A stretch of DNA of 53,877 nucleotides from Vreelandella stevensii S18214 (GTDB lineage: Bacteria > Pseudomonadota > Gammaproteobacteria > Pseudomonadales > Halomonadaceae): NCBI RefSeq assembly GCF_000275725.1, contig NZ_AJTS01000025.1:1-53877 (forward strand), read 5' to 3'. Position numbers and translations under genes: made by a program. Each line of letters begins with the position of its first letter. Within the stretch, counting starts at the first letter, position 1. Shown here one piece after another: positions 43,643-53,371 of this stretch. Under the pieces are notes generated by a model. The model was not told the origin of the DNA, did not search any database, and was given only the letters and a program-made list of their open reading frames with translations.

Positions 43643-43847
43643 AACCTATGAAGCGCAGGTCGCGCTCCTCGTGCGATTCTTGCTAAGCCTACATGACGGT
43701 GCGCCCGATTTTGATGCCATTGATCGCCCTCAGGCGGCGGGCCTGCCAGCTGTGCGCTGGAAGCTCGTTAATCTGGAAAAGCTGAAAAACGAAAACGCGG
43801 CCAAACATGCCGAACAGCGTCATGAGCTGAAAGTGCTGCTGGGATAA
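43632..43847 (+). pseudogene. abiEii: AbiEii toxin remnant with internal deletion
   Basis: A 71-codon ORF overlapping the abiEi stop by 11 bp and preceded by GGAGG. Its first 22 residues (ARETYEAQVALLVRFLLSL) look like the start of AbiEii-type nucleotidyltransferases, and its last 35 (LPAVRWKLVNLEKLKNENAA and on) like their C-terminal end. A normal toxin has about 250-310 residues. The nucleotidyltransferase core with the GG[TS] and DxD motifs is missing, so it cannot act as a toxin. An in-frame internal deletion explains this best. An intentional small protein is the alternative. Confidence 0.6.
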
Positions 43848-43940
43848 GGAGTGCAGGGCGGAATCTTGAAGCTCTGGCTTCCCGGCCTGCCATTCTGTCA
43901 TCCCTGTACATCGCCAATCGCCACTGCGCAGGTCCTTGCC

Positions 43941-44402
43941 ATGAAACAGCTATTAATCGTCGCTCACGCCCCTTCCGTCAATACCCAAGCCTTGAGGGAA
44001 GCTGCCAGGCGAGGGGCAGAGCACCCCGATCTCGAGCATGTCGTCTGCACGGTGAAAACTCCCTTCGAAGCAGGGCCCGCCGACCTGCTGGCCTGCGACG
44101 CCGTTCTGCTCGGCACCACCGAAAACCTCGGCTACATGAGCGGTGCCCTGAAGGATTTTTTCGACCGTAGCTACTACCCAGTACTGGATGAGAAGCAGGG
44201 CTTGCCCTGTGCGCTCTACATTCGCGCTGGCCACGACGGCACGGGCACCCAGCGAGCCGTGGAAAGCATCGTGACCGGGCTGCGCTGGCGCTGGGTTCAG
44301 CAACCGGTGGTCTTACGAGGCGAGTGGCAGGAGACATTTGCCACACAGGTCGAGGAGCTGGCCATGACGCTAGCGGCCGGGCTGGATAGCGGCATGTTTT
44401 GA
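43941..44402 (+). CDS. Flavodoxin-fold NAD(P)H-dependent FMN reductase-like protein
   Basis: A 153-residue cytoplasmic protein with a flavodoxin-like fold: VAHAPSVNTQALREAARRG binds the FMN phosphate, and LLGTTENLGYMSGALKDFFD is the flavin-contact loop typical of WrbA/FMN-reductase relatives. The substrate is unknown. The ATG at 43941 is the most likely start. It converges on fadA and shares a bidirectional terminator. Confidence 0.85.
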   Translation: MKQLLIVAHAPSVNTQALREAARRGAEHPDLEHVVCTVKTPFEAGPADLLACDAVLLGTTENLGYMSGALKDFFDRSYYPVLDEKQGLPCALYIRAGHDGTGTQRAVESIVTGLRWRWVQQPVVLRGEWQETFATQVEELAMTLAAGLDSGMF

Positions 44403-44429
44403 TGCCGTATTAGCGCCCCCTTCCAAACG

Positions 44430-44459
44430 GCAAAACGGCACCCTAAGGTGCCGTTTTGC
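44430..44459. terminator. Bidirectional terminator between the flavoprotein gene and fadA
   Basis: A perfect 13-bp stem (GCAAAACGGCACC with GGTGCCGTTTTGC, 4-base loop) holds T runs on both strands within the stem. It lies between convergent genes, ending 21 bp from the fadA stop. Confidence 0.8.
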
Positions 44460-44480
44460 GATCACATGGCTGCCGGGCAG

Positions 44481-45683
<1,203 letters not shown>

Positions 45684-47870
45684 TTAGGCCTGAGCGCTTG
45701 CCGTGTTGCCCGCGTAGAACTGCTCGTTGTTCTGAGCCATGGCGCGCAGTTTCTCGGTAGGTGCGTAGAGCGGTCCCAACTCTTCGGCCAAACGGTCGGC
45801 CAGAGCGACGAACTCGGCCACGCCCAGCGCATCGATGTAGCGCAGCGCGCCACCGCGGAAGGGAGGGAAGCCAATGCCGTAAATCAGTGCCATATCGGCT
45901 TCTGCGGGCGTCTCGACGATGCCGTCTTCCAGACAACGTACGGTCTCCAGGCACAGCGGCACCATCATGCGCGCCACGATGTCTTCGTCGGAAAACTCTT
46001 TCTGCTCTTTCACGACGTCTTTCACGAGGGCATGGGCCTGCTCATCGCTGACCTTCTTCGGCTTGCCCTTCTTGTCCTCTTCGTAGGCGTAGAAGCCCTT
46101 GTCGTTCTTCTGGCCCAGGCGCTGGTTGTCATACATCACCTGAATGGCGGTTTTGCCTTCACGCGCCATACGGTCAGGGAAGCCTTCGGCCATCACCTCG
46201 TTGGCGTGCACGGCGGTATCCATGCCGACCACGTCCAGCAGGTAGGCCGGGCCCATGGGCCAGCCAAACTTCTCCATGACCTTATCGACACGCTGGAAGT
46301 CGGCCCCTTGCTCTACCAGGAAGCTGAAGCCGCCGAAGTAAGGGAACAGTACGCGATTGACCAAAAAGCCAGGGCAGTCGTTGACCACGATGGGCGTTTT
46401 GCCCATGGCGCGGGCGTAAGCCACGGTGGCGGCCACGGCGGCGTCGGAGGTTTTCTCGCCACGAATGACTTCCACCAGCGGCATGCGGTGCACGGGGTTG
46501 AAGAAGTGCATACCGCAGAAGTTTTCCGGGCGCTTCAGATTCTTCGCCAGACGGTTGATCGAAATGGTGGACGTGTTGGAGGTAAGAATCGTGTTCTCAC
46601 CCACCATGCCCTCTACTTCGGTCAGCACCGCATCCTTGACGTTGGGGTTTTCCACCACCGCTTCGACCACCAGATCGACATTGCCGAAATCGCCGTAAGA
46701 GAGCGTCGGGCGGATGTTGGAGAGTTTCTCGGCCATTTGCTCAGTGGTGAGCTTCTTGCGCTCTACCTGCTTGGAAAACAGTTTGCGAGCCTCTTTCAGG
46801 CCAAGCTCGATGGCATCGTCCTTGATGTCTTTCATCAGGATCGGGGTGCCTTTGCTGGCACTCTGGTAGGCGATACCGCCACCCATGATGCCAGCGCCCA
46901 GCACGGCAGTCTGCTTGACCGGCTGAGACTGCTTCTCGTACTTGCTGCCTTTCTTCTTGACCACTTGATCGTTGAGGAACAGCCCCACCAGGTTGAAGGC
47001 AACGCTGCTCAGCGCCAGCTTGGCGAAGGACTTGGCTTCGATGGCCTGGGCACGCGCACGGGTTTCTCCGGCCCCTTTCTGAATGACCTTGATGGCTTCC
47101 ACGGGTGCCGGGTAGTGCGGGCCTGCTTTACCGGCCACATAGCCTTTGGCGGTTTCGAAGGCCATCATCTGCTCGATGGCGTTGAGCTTCAGCGGAGAGG
47201 TTTTCTCTTCGCGGCGGGCCTGGTAATCCAGCTCACCGGCATTGGCGCGGTCGAGGATGTCCAGCGCTGCCTCTTCCAGCAGCTCGTGGGCAACGGCGGC
47301 GTCAACGGCGCCTACTTTCAAGGCGGCATCGGCACGGTTTTCGGTGCCACCGGCAATCCACTCCACGGCGTTATCTGCCCCGATCAGACGCGGCAGGCGC
47401 ACGCAGCCACCCCAGCCTGGCAGAATGCCTAGCTTGGTTTCCGGCAGGCCAATCCTGGCTTTCTCGCTCATCACGCGATAGTCGGTGGTCAACAGCACTT
47501 CACAGCCGCCGCCCAGCGCCAGACCATTGATCGCCGTCACGGTGGGATACGGCAGGTCTTCGATGGCGTTGAAGATATCGTGGACCTTGAGGTTCATCTC
47601 CACCAGGTACGCTTCGCCCTTGTCGAACAGGCTGTGGAATTCAGTAATGTCGGCACCGACGATAAACACGTCCTTGGCACTGCGGATCATCAGACCTTGC
47701 ACACCACTTTCGGCCTGCAGCGCCTTGACCGCGTCTCCCAGCTCCGCCACCACGGCACTGGAAAGCTTGTTGACGGACTCATCTTTCAGGTCGAAAGTGA
47801 GCACTGCGACATCATTGCCACCTTGGGTGTCACGACGCTCCACCGTGATGGCATTGCCTTGATAGATCAT
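45684..47870 (-). CDS. fadB: Multifunctional fatty-acid oxidation alpha subunit
   Basis: A 728-residue protein (E. coli 729). The N-terminal enoyl-CoA hydratase/isomerase carries [13 protein letters not shown] and the Glu in [15 protein letters not shown]. The dehydrogenase part binds NAD at [17 protein letters not shown] and has the catalytic His in [15 protein letters not shown]. It hydrates enoyl-CoA and oxidises 3-hydroxyacyl-CoA, forming a complex with FadA. The ATG at 47870 has GGAGAG upstream; the track five codons longer lacks support. A PsrA-like box lies 58 bp upstream. Confidence 0.97.
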   Translation of the reverse strand: MIYQGNAITVERRDTQGGNDVAVLTFDLKDESVNKLSSAVVAELGDAVKALQAESGVQGLMIRSAKDVFIVGADITEFHSLFDKGEAYLVEMNLKVHDIFNAIEDLPYPTVTAINGLALGGGCEVLLTTDYRVMSEKARIGLPETKLGILPGWGGCVRLPRLIGADNAVEWIAGGTENRADAALKVGAVDAAVAHELLEEAALDILDRANAGELDYQARREEKTSPLKLNAIEQMMAFETAKGYVAGKAGPHYPAPVEAIKVIQKGAGETRARAQAIEAKSFAKLALSSVAFNLVGLFLNDQVVKKKGSKYEKQSQPVKQTAVLGAGIMGGGIAYQSASKGTPILMKDIKDDAIELGLKEARKLFSKQVERKKLTTEQMAEKLSNIRPTLSYGDFGNVDLVVEAVVENPNVKDAVLTEVEGMVGENTILTSNTSTISINRLAKNLKRPENFCGMHFFNPVHRMPLVEVIRGEKTSDAAVAATVAYARAMGKTPIVVNDCPGFLVNRVLFPYFGGFSFLVEQGADFQRVDKVMEKFGWPMGPAYLLDVVGMDTAVHANEVMAEGFPDRMAREGKTAIQVMYDNQRLGQKNDKGFYAYEEDKKGKPKKVSDEQAHALVKDVVKEQKEFSDEDIVARMMVPLCLETVRCLEDGIVETPAEADMALIYGIGFPPFRGGALRYIDALGVAEFVALADRLAEELGPLYAPTEKLRAMAQNNEQFYAGNTASAQA

Positions 47871-47927
47871 TCGCGCTCTCTCCACATAGTGTCGGGCAGG
47901 TTAGCTTCGGCGAACCCGCCGCGCATT

Positions 47928-47941
47928 CATACGGTCGTTTG
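47928..47941. promoter_or_regulatory. PsrA-like operator upstream of fadBA
   Basis: On the minus strand, CAAACGACCGTATG matches the PsrA consensus (G/CAAAC-N4-GTTTG/C) with one mismatch. It lies 58 bp before fadB. PsrA represses fadBA in Pseudomonas and is released by long-chain fatty acids. No psrA gene is in the window. The remaining 290-bp gap before the next gene shows no other clear signal. Confidence 0.5.
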
Positions 47942-48162
47942 ATTGCCTTAGCTTGGTGGAGTTGCTCGAGTACGTCAACCCCTGACTTTTGGCTAATCCA
48001 GCCCTCAGCATAGTCCTTGTGGGGACCTTACATGAATCTCGGCAGCGCATGAGTGGCTGCCATCATTTTTGCGTTTTTGTCCTGCAGACTGCGACGGATG
48101 CGGAAATGAGTGCGTATGCTAAGGAATCATCACACTTCACGATTGAATCGAGCGATCACACG

Positions 48163-49320
48163 ATGGGCACTTTATTGAATCCCGCCCGGACACGGGCCGT
48201 ACAGGCCTGGGTCGAGCGTCTTGTAGAGCGCCTGAAACCATGGAGTTGGCTGTGGCCGCCCATGGCATTTGCAGCAGGCCTGGGCAGTTTTTTTCTGGTG
48301 GATCGTCAGCAGTGGCTGGGAGTGGCCTTGGCGGTGGGGCTGCTGGTGGCTTGGCTTCTGCTGCTGTCGGAAAGCCTGATCGGGCGGCTGCTGGCCAGCC
48401 GCGGCCACCCTACCCTGCCCAAGGGCATTGCCTCTTTCATTGCCCAGATGATTCACCAGGAGACGCTGTTTTTCACCCTGCCGTTCATCCTGATCACCAC
48501 GGTGTGGAATAGCGGGCAGACGCTGTTTGCCCTGCTGGTCATGGCCATGGCCGTGCTGTCGATCATCGACCCACTGTATTACAAGCTGGCCGGACGATGG
48601 CGCAGCCTGTACTTCATGTTTCATGCGCAATGCGTCTTTCTGGTCCTGCTGGTGATCTTGCCGATCATGCTGCATCTGACCACCCGGCAAAGCCTGCTGC
48701 TGGCGCTGGTGCTCACCGTCCTGGTGGCCCTGCCCAGCTTCTGGCATCTGCTGAAGCAACGCAGCTTGGCGCGCTGGTGTGGTTTTCTTGCCTTGACCAT
48801 GGTGCTGGCCTACAGCGCTTGGCTTGGCCGCGTCTGGGTGCCCCCCGCCAGCCTGTGGATGACGGGCAGCGCGCTATCGCCTGCCTTCGATACCCAGCAG
48901 CGCGTGCCCCAGGGTGCCACTCCGCTGACTCCCGAGGCCCTGCGCACCCATGGGCTCTACGTATATACCGCCATTCGCGCACCACGCGGCTTGAGCGAAA
49001 CCATTTATCATGCCTGGCATCATAATGGTACGCCCATGGACCGCGTTGCCCTGACCATCAACGGCGGCCGTGAACAGGGGTATCGCGCCTGGAGCCATAA
49101 ACGCAACTTCCCTGAAAACCCCGCAGGGGACTGGCGAGTCGACATCATGACCGAAGGAGGACAACGATTGGGGCTGATCCGCTTCACGGTCTCGGATGAC
49201 GAGCAGCAGGCCTCCATGGCCGACAGCACCATTCAGCGCAGCGGATTAAGCGCGCTCAATTTACGGCGATTCGTGGCAGGCAGCCGCTCTGACCAGCAGG
49301 CCCCCGACGCCACCGATTAG
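48163..49320 (+). CDS. Membrane protein with C-terminal DUF2914 domain
   Basis: A 385-residue inner-membrane protein with about seven hydrophobic helices (residues 20-250), followed by a periplasmic DUF2914-type domain: YTAIRAPRGLSETIYHAWHH, AWSHKRNFPENPAGDWRVDI, LGLIRFTV. The family occurs in Halomonas and other gammaproteobacteria; function is unknown. Upstream in-frame starts at 48106 (ATG) and 47989 (TTG) exist, but 48163 best fits the family N-terminus. It is divergent from fadB. Confidence 0.72.
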   Translation: MGTLLNPARTRAVQAWVERLVERLKPWSWLWPPMAFAAGLGSFFLVDRQQWLGVALAVGLLVAWLLLLSESLIGRLLASRGHPTLPKGIASFIAQMIHQETLFFTLPFILITTVWNSGQTLFALLVMAMAVLSIIDPLYYKLAGRWRSLYFMFHAQCVFLVLLVILPIMLHLTTRQSLLLALVLTVLVALPSFWHLLKQRSLARWCGFLALTMVLAYSAWLGRVWVPPASLWMTGSALSPAFDTQQRVPQGATPLTPEALRTHGLYVYTAIRAPRGLSETIYHAWHHNGTPMDRVALTINGGREQGYRAWSHKRNFPENPAGDWRVDIMTEGGQRLGLIRFTVSDDEQQASMADSTIQRSGLSALNLRRFVAGSRSDQQAPDATD

Positions 49321-49391
49321 CATAACGCCTTGCATTCAGCGGCGCAGCTTATGACAATTCGCCCACTCACATTTTCTGGTAGCTAGCGACT

Positions 49392-49844
49392 ATGGCTTCA
49401 ACTATTGGTTTTCGTATTGCCCGATTGCCCCATTTATGGCGCTCTATCATCGACCGCAGGCTGGCACCGCTGGGGCTGACCCAAACGCGCTGGGTCACGC
49501 TTTATCACTTGTGGAAGCTCGGCGAAGGCAACCCGCAGTGCGATCTGGCGCGGGCCATTGGTGTCGAGGCACCTTCGCTGGTGCGCACGCTGGGACAGTT
49601 GGAAGAGCAGGGGCTGGTGGAGCGACGCGCCTGTGACAATGACCGTCGCAGCAAGCGCATTTATCTCACCCCGGCGGCGATGCCGCTGCTGGAACAGATC
49701 GACAGCGTAGTGCTCGCCGCCCGCAAGGAGATCTTCGCCGGGTTGAGCGACAGCGACCTGATCCAGTTGGACCAGTGGCTGGCGCAAATCGAATCCAATG
49801 GTCTGGCCATGCAGGCCAGAGACCAGGACAAGCCAGCGGTATGA
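49392..49844 (+). CDS. slyA: SlyA-like MarR-family regulator
   Basis: A 150-residue winged-helix regulator. IARLPHLWRSIIDRRLAPLG, LTQTRWVTLYHLWKLGEGNP, VEAPSLVRTLGQLEEQGLVE and ACDNDRRSKRIYLTPAA follow SlyA closely. The last of these spans the DNA-contacting wing. SlyA proteins control envelope, stress and detoxification genes and often counter H-NS. It is a single gene followed by tandem repeats. Confidence 0.92.
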   Translation: MASTIGFRIARLPHLWRSIIDRRLAPLGLTQTRWVTLYHLWKLGEGNPQCDLARAIGVEAPSLVRTLGQLEEQGLVERRACDNDRRSKRIYLTPAAMPLLEQIDSVVLAARKEIFAGLSDSDLIQLDQWLAQIESNGLAMQARDQDKPAV

Positions 49845-49861
49845 TCCATCGGCGGCCGCGA

Positions 49862-49912
49862 ACAGCTATCTCGTCAGGACAGCTATCTCGTCAGGACAGC
49901 TATCTCGTCAGG
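49862..49912. repeat. Three tandem 17-bp repeats
   Basis: The unit ACAGCTATCTCGTCAGG occurs three times head to tail without change (49862, 49879, 49896), 17 bp after the slyA stop and ending inside the last codons of the convergent membrane protein gene. Identical copies suggest recent slipped-strand expansion. It is not a CRISPR: there are no spacers. Confidence 0.95.
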
Positions 49913-50441
49913 AGGGTCGACCGCCTGACGACAGCGCCTTGCCGGGAGGGCGGTCTGACAGGCCGCCCAGCGCCTCTTTCAAGGTCATGATATCGCCCAG
50001 GTAGCTGGTAAAGCGTTCGGCGGTTTGTGATTCCCACCACCATAGCGTCAAGGCGTACGAGTTGCACTCCAGCACCAGCGCATCCTGGGGCAAACGCTCC
50101 AGCAAGGTGCGCAGCGTGACGTCTGCGCTCTCCGGCAGTGGCCGCAGCGGCGCAATACGCCACCGCCAGCCAGCATGAAAGGCTTCCAGCGCCGCGCTGG
50201 CATGGCTATCGCGCACCAGAACGAAATCCGGCCCCGGCGTCTCCTGGCCAAACCGCCACCGATAGGCTGGCATGGTGCCTTTGAAATGATGCAGCGGCGG
50301 CACGGCCATCTTGATGGTCACCCCCTGCTGCCGCGCACTGTCGCGTAGCGCCATCTGGCGCTTCTGGCGGGGGCTGGGCTTGAGCCACATCACCGGCGCC
50401 ATCACGAACAGCAGAATCAGAACAATCACCAACCATTCCAT
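49908..50441 (-). CDS. Membrane-anchored protein of unknown function
   Basis: A 177-residue protein with one N-terminal membrane helix (WLVIVLILLFVMAPVMWL) and a basic linker (KPSPRQKRQM), then a soluble domain with HFKGTMPAYRWRFGQE and LECNSYALTLWWWES. I do not recognise the family, although its N-terminus superficially resembles YajC. The C-terminal 20 residues are Pro/Gly/Ser-rich, and the 17-bp tandem repeats begin just past the stop and cover its last codons. A fully intact reading frame suggests it is expressed. Confidence 0.7.
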   Translation of the reverse strand: MEWLVIVLILLFVMAPVMWLKPSPRQKRQMALRDSARQQGVTIKMAVPPLHHFKGTMPAYRWRFGQETPGPDFVLVRDSHASAALEAFHAGWRWRIAPLRPLPESADVTLRTLLERLPQDALVLECNSYALTLWWWESQTAERFTSYLGDIMTLKEALGGLSDRPPGKALSSGGRPS

Positions 50442-50582
50442 TTAGCCACCTCTTGCATTGCCGTGCAGGGCAACGATTGCAAAAAACCATGATCCAGGTC
50501 GTTGTGCAGCGCCACTACCCGGCCTAAAGTAAGGTTATCTAACGAAGCTTCTCTTTGTTAAATACCACCAAGGAGATACGCC

Positions 50583-51035
50583 ATGAGCTATCACCACATT
50601 CTGGTCGCCGTCGACCTCACCAAGGACTCGCACAAGATCCTTGAACGCGCCGTGGCGATTGCCGAACGCAATAACGGCGCCAAGCTCTCGATCATGCACA
50701 CGCTGGAGCCGCTGGGCTTCGCCTACGGTGGCGACATACCCATGGATCTGACCAGCATTCAGGACCAGCTGGACGACCACGCGAAAAAGCGTCTGGCCGA
50801 CATTGCCGCTCCGCACGTCGAGCCCGCCGACCAGCACGTGGTGGTGGGCATGCCCGATACCGAGATCCATCGCTTTGCCGATGAGCACAATGTGGATCTC
50901 ATCGTGGTGGGTTCCCACGGCCGCCACGGCTTTGCCCTGCTACTGGGCTCTACGTCCACCGGCGTGCTACATGGCGCCCAGTGCGACGTACTGGCCGTGC
51001 GCGTCGGCAAGAAAGGCGAAAAAAGCGACGAGTGA
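50583..51035 (+). CDS. Universal stress protein (UspA family)
   Basis: A 150-residue cytoplasmic protein. HILVAVDLTKDSHKILERAV begins the fold; DLIVVGSHGRHGFALLLGST is the ATP-binding loop typical of nucleotide-binding Usp proteins. Family members help survival under stress. AAGGAG lies 9 bp before the ATG and a strong terminator follows. Confidence 0.95.
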   Translation: MSYHHILVAVDLTKDSHKILERAVAIAERNNGAKLSIMHTLEPLGFAYGGDIPMDLTSIQDQLDDHAKKRLADIAAPHVEPADQHVVVGMPDTEIHRFADEHNVDLIVVGSHGRHGFALLLGSTSTGVLHGAQCDVLAVRVGKKGEKSDE

Positions 51036-51059
51036 TCGGCCATGACCGACCCTAACGCC

Positions 51060-51084
51060 AAAGGCCCCTTACGGGGCCTTTTTT
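51060..51084 (+). terminator. Rho-independent terminator after uspA
   Basis: The stem AAGGCCCC/GGGGCCTT with loop TTAC is followed by four more T residues, 25 bp after the stop. The run of A before the stem allows partial function for the convergent uup transcript. Confidence 0.9.
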
Positions 51085-51099
51085 GTAGCGCCTTGAGGG

Positions 51100-53019
51100 C
51101 TATTCGCCGTTCGCCATCGCCTCCAGTTCCATCCAGCGCTCCATTGCCGTTTCCAGCGACTGCTGCGCTTTTTCCAGGGCTTGCAGCCTGGCAGTCACGG
51201 CGGTGGCTTCCTGCTGATAAAACCCCGGATCGCCCACTTCCTGCTCCAGCGTCTCGACTTCCTGCTCCAACCGCTCTATTTCGGCAGGCAGCGCATCCAG
51301 CTCTCGCTGCAGCTTGTAGGAGAGCTTCACGGACTTCCTGGCAGGCTCGTTGACGGGTTTTTCGACCACTTCTGGTGCAGGTGCCGATGTCGGCTCCGTC
51401 TGCTGGCGGGCAGCACCCTCCCAGGGGGCTGGGGGCAGCTTGCCACCTTGTCGAATCCAGTCGGTGTAGCCTCCCACGTACTCGCGCACGCGCCCTTCCC
51501 CTTCGAAGGCCAGCATGCTGGTCACCACGTTGTCCATGAAGGTACGGTCGTGGGAGACCAGCAGCAGCGTGCCATCGAAGTCGAGCAGCAGCTCTTCGAG
51601 CAGCTCAAGGGTTTCCATGTCCAGGTCGTTGGTGGGCTCATCAAGCACCAGCACGTTGGCTGGCTGCGTGAACAGCTTGGCCAGCAGCAGGCGGTTGGAC
51701 TCGCCCCCCGACAGCGCCTTGACCGGCTGACGCACACGATCCGGCGTGAACAGGAAATCCTGCAAGTAACTCATCACATGGCGGTCCTTGCCGCCGACAG
51801 TGACCCGATCACTGCCCTGCGCCACGTTGTCGTAAACGGTTTTCTCCAGCTCCAGCCCCGCCCGAAGCTGGTCAAAGTAGGCCACCTTTAGGTTGGTGCC
51901 CAGCTGCACGCTGCCTTCGCTTGGAGCAAGCTCTCCCAGCAGGATTTTCAACAGCGTGGTCTTGCCCGCGCCATTGCGACCCAGGAAACCGATACGGTCG
52001 CCGCGCATGACTTCCAGATTGACGTTGCGCAAGATGGTGCCGTCGCCAAAATACTGGCTAACGCCCTTGAGCTCGACCACCCGCTTGCCCGTGCGCTCGC
52101 CGCTGTCCACGGTCAGGTTGGCCGTGCCCTGGCGCTCACGGCGCTGGCTGCGCTCATTGCGCATCGCTTCCAGAGCCCGCACGCGCCCTTCGTTACGGGT
52201 TCGGCGCGCCTTGATTCCTTGACGGATCCAGGTCTCCTCCTGGGCCAGCTTCTTGTCGAACAGCGCATTTTCACGCGATTCGATTTCCAGCTCGTGCTGC
52301 TTGCGCTCTTGATACTCCGCGTACACGCCGGGGTAGCGGCCCAGCTTGCCACGGTCCAGTTCCAGAATATGGGTGGCCAACTTCGACAGAAAGGCACGGT
52401 CGTGGGTGATCAGCAGCACGGCGCCATTGAACGCCAGCAGTTGCTCTTCCAGCCACGCAATCGTATCCAGATCCAGGTGGTTGGTGGGCTCATCCAGCAG
52501 CAGCAAGTCCGGTTCCGACACCAGCGCCCTGGCCAGCGCCACGCGACGACGCCAGCCACCGGAAAGCGCGCTCATCTCCGCTTCGGGCGGCAGGCCCAGG
52601 CGCGTCAGCACCACGTCGATACGCTGATGGAACGACCAGCCATCAATCGCTTCCAGCCGCGTTTGCAGCGTGGCCATGCGGTTCATGTCCGGGTCGGGGT
52701 CGTTGATCAGATGCTGGTATTCCGACAGCAGCTCGCCCGCTTCGGGCAGCCCCTGGGCCACCATGTCAAAAATCGTCATGCCCGATGATTCGGGCAGCTC
52801 CTGGGCCAGCACGCCGATTTTCAGCCCCGGCGCGCGCCAGATGGTGCCGTCGTCCGCCTGGATGTCGCCTGCCACGAGTTTCAACAGGGTGGATTTACCG
52901 GTGCCGTTGCGCCCGACCAGCGCCAACCGCTCGCCCTTTTCAACCGTGAGGTCGGCGCGATTCAATAGTACCTGGGTGCCGTAAGCGAGTTGCAGCTGTT
53001 CGAGTCGTAACAGGGTCAC
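51100..53019 (-). CDS. uup: ABC-F family ATPase Uup
   Basis: A 639-residue soluble protein with two ABC ATPase domains: Walker A GRNGTGKSTL and GRNGAGKTTL, signatures LSGGWRRRVALARAL and LSGGESNRLLLAKLF, and Walker B LLLLDEPTNHLD and VLVLDEPTNDLD. A linker of about 80 residues lies between them and a C-terminal coiled coil (residues 560-639, ERLEQEVETLEQEV) binds DNA in E. coli Uup. ABC-F proteins act on ribosomes. The start is GTG at 53019 with AAGGAGG 8 bp upstream; the 133 extra upstream codons overlap the divergent AraC remnant. Confidence 0.95.
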   Translation of the reverse strand: MTLLRLEQLQLAYGTQVLLNRADLTVEKGERLALVGRNGTGKSTLLKLVAGDIQADDGTIWRAPGLKIGVLAQELPESSGMTIFDMVAQGLPEAGELLSEYQHLINDPDPDMNRMATLQTRLEAIDGWSFHQRIDVVLTRLGLPPEAEMSALSGGWRRRVALARALVSEPDLLLLDEPTNHLDLDTIAWLEEQLLAFNGAVLLITHDRAFLSKLATHILELDRGKLGRYPGVYAEYQERKQHELEIESRENALFDKKLAQEETWIRQGIKARRTRNEGRVRALEAMRNERSQRRERQGTANLTVDSGERTGKRVVELKGVSQYFGDGTILRNVNLEVMRGDRIGFLGRNGAGKTTLLKILLGELAPSEGSVQLGTNLKVAYFDQLRAGLELEKTVYDNVAQGSDRVTVGGKDRHVMSYLQDFLFTPDRVRQPVKALSGGESNRLLLAKLFTQPANVLVLDEPTNDLDMETLELLEELLLDFDGTLLLVSHDRTFMDNVVTSMLAFEGEGRVREYVGGYTDWIRQGGKLPPAPWEGAARQQTEPTSAPAPEVVEKPVNEPARKSVKLSYKLQRELDALPAEIERLEQEVETLEQEVGDPGFYQQEATAVTARLQALEKAQQSLETAMERWMELEAMANGE

Positions 53020-53172
53020 GCAGTGTCCTCCTTCGTCGTGAGGCGCACAGTGTAACGCATGGATCCCTGTAACGGTGCACTCATATAGAGCCCGACGGTA
53101 CAACGTGCTAACGTCCAGCGTAAAAGGGGCAACGCCTACGGCTGTCTTGTGGCACTTACAGGGTGGAAAAGC

Positions 53173-53371
53173 GTGACCGTTACCGTCTCCATGCACTTTG
53201 TCAACGAGCTGTTTCGTGGCCTGGCTCCCACCGGGCAAGCGGCCACGCGTTATTTGATGCTGTCTGGCATCTCCCCGTTCTTGCTCGAGGCTCCCAATGG
53301 CCGTGTAACGGTGGAACAGTTTGCCCAGCTTTACCGGCTTCTGGCGGTGGAGTTCGACGATGAGACGCCCG
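53173..53371 (+). pseudogene. N-terminal fragment of an AraC-family regulator
   Basis: About 66 codons match the start of AraC-type regulators with an arabinose-binding-like domain: VSMHFVNELFRGLAPTGQAA, ISPFLLEAPNGRVTVEQFAQ, then YRLLAVEFDDETPG. The match stops abruptly at about 53371, where the 3' end of a group II intron on the other strand begins. The helix-turn-helix half is missing from the window. The GTG at 53173 is the likely start. The rest may lie beyond the intron, outside the window. Confidence 0.75.

Noticed and set aside
49862-49912. CRISPR-like repeat array
   Set aside because: The three units are directly adjacent with no spacers, and no cas genes are present.
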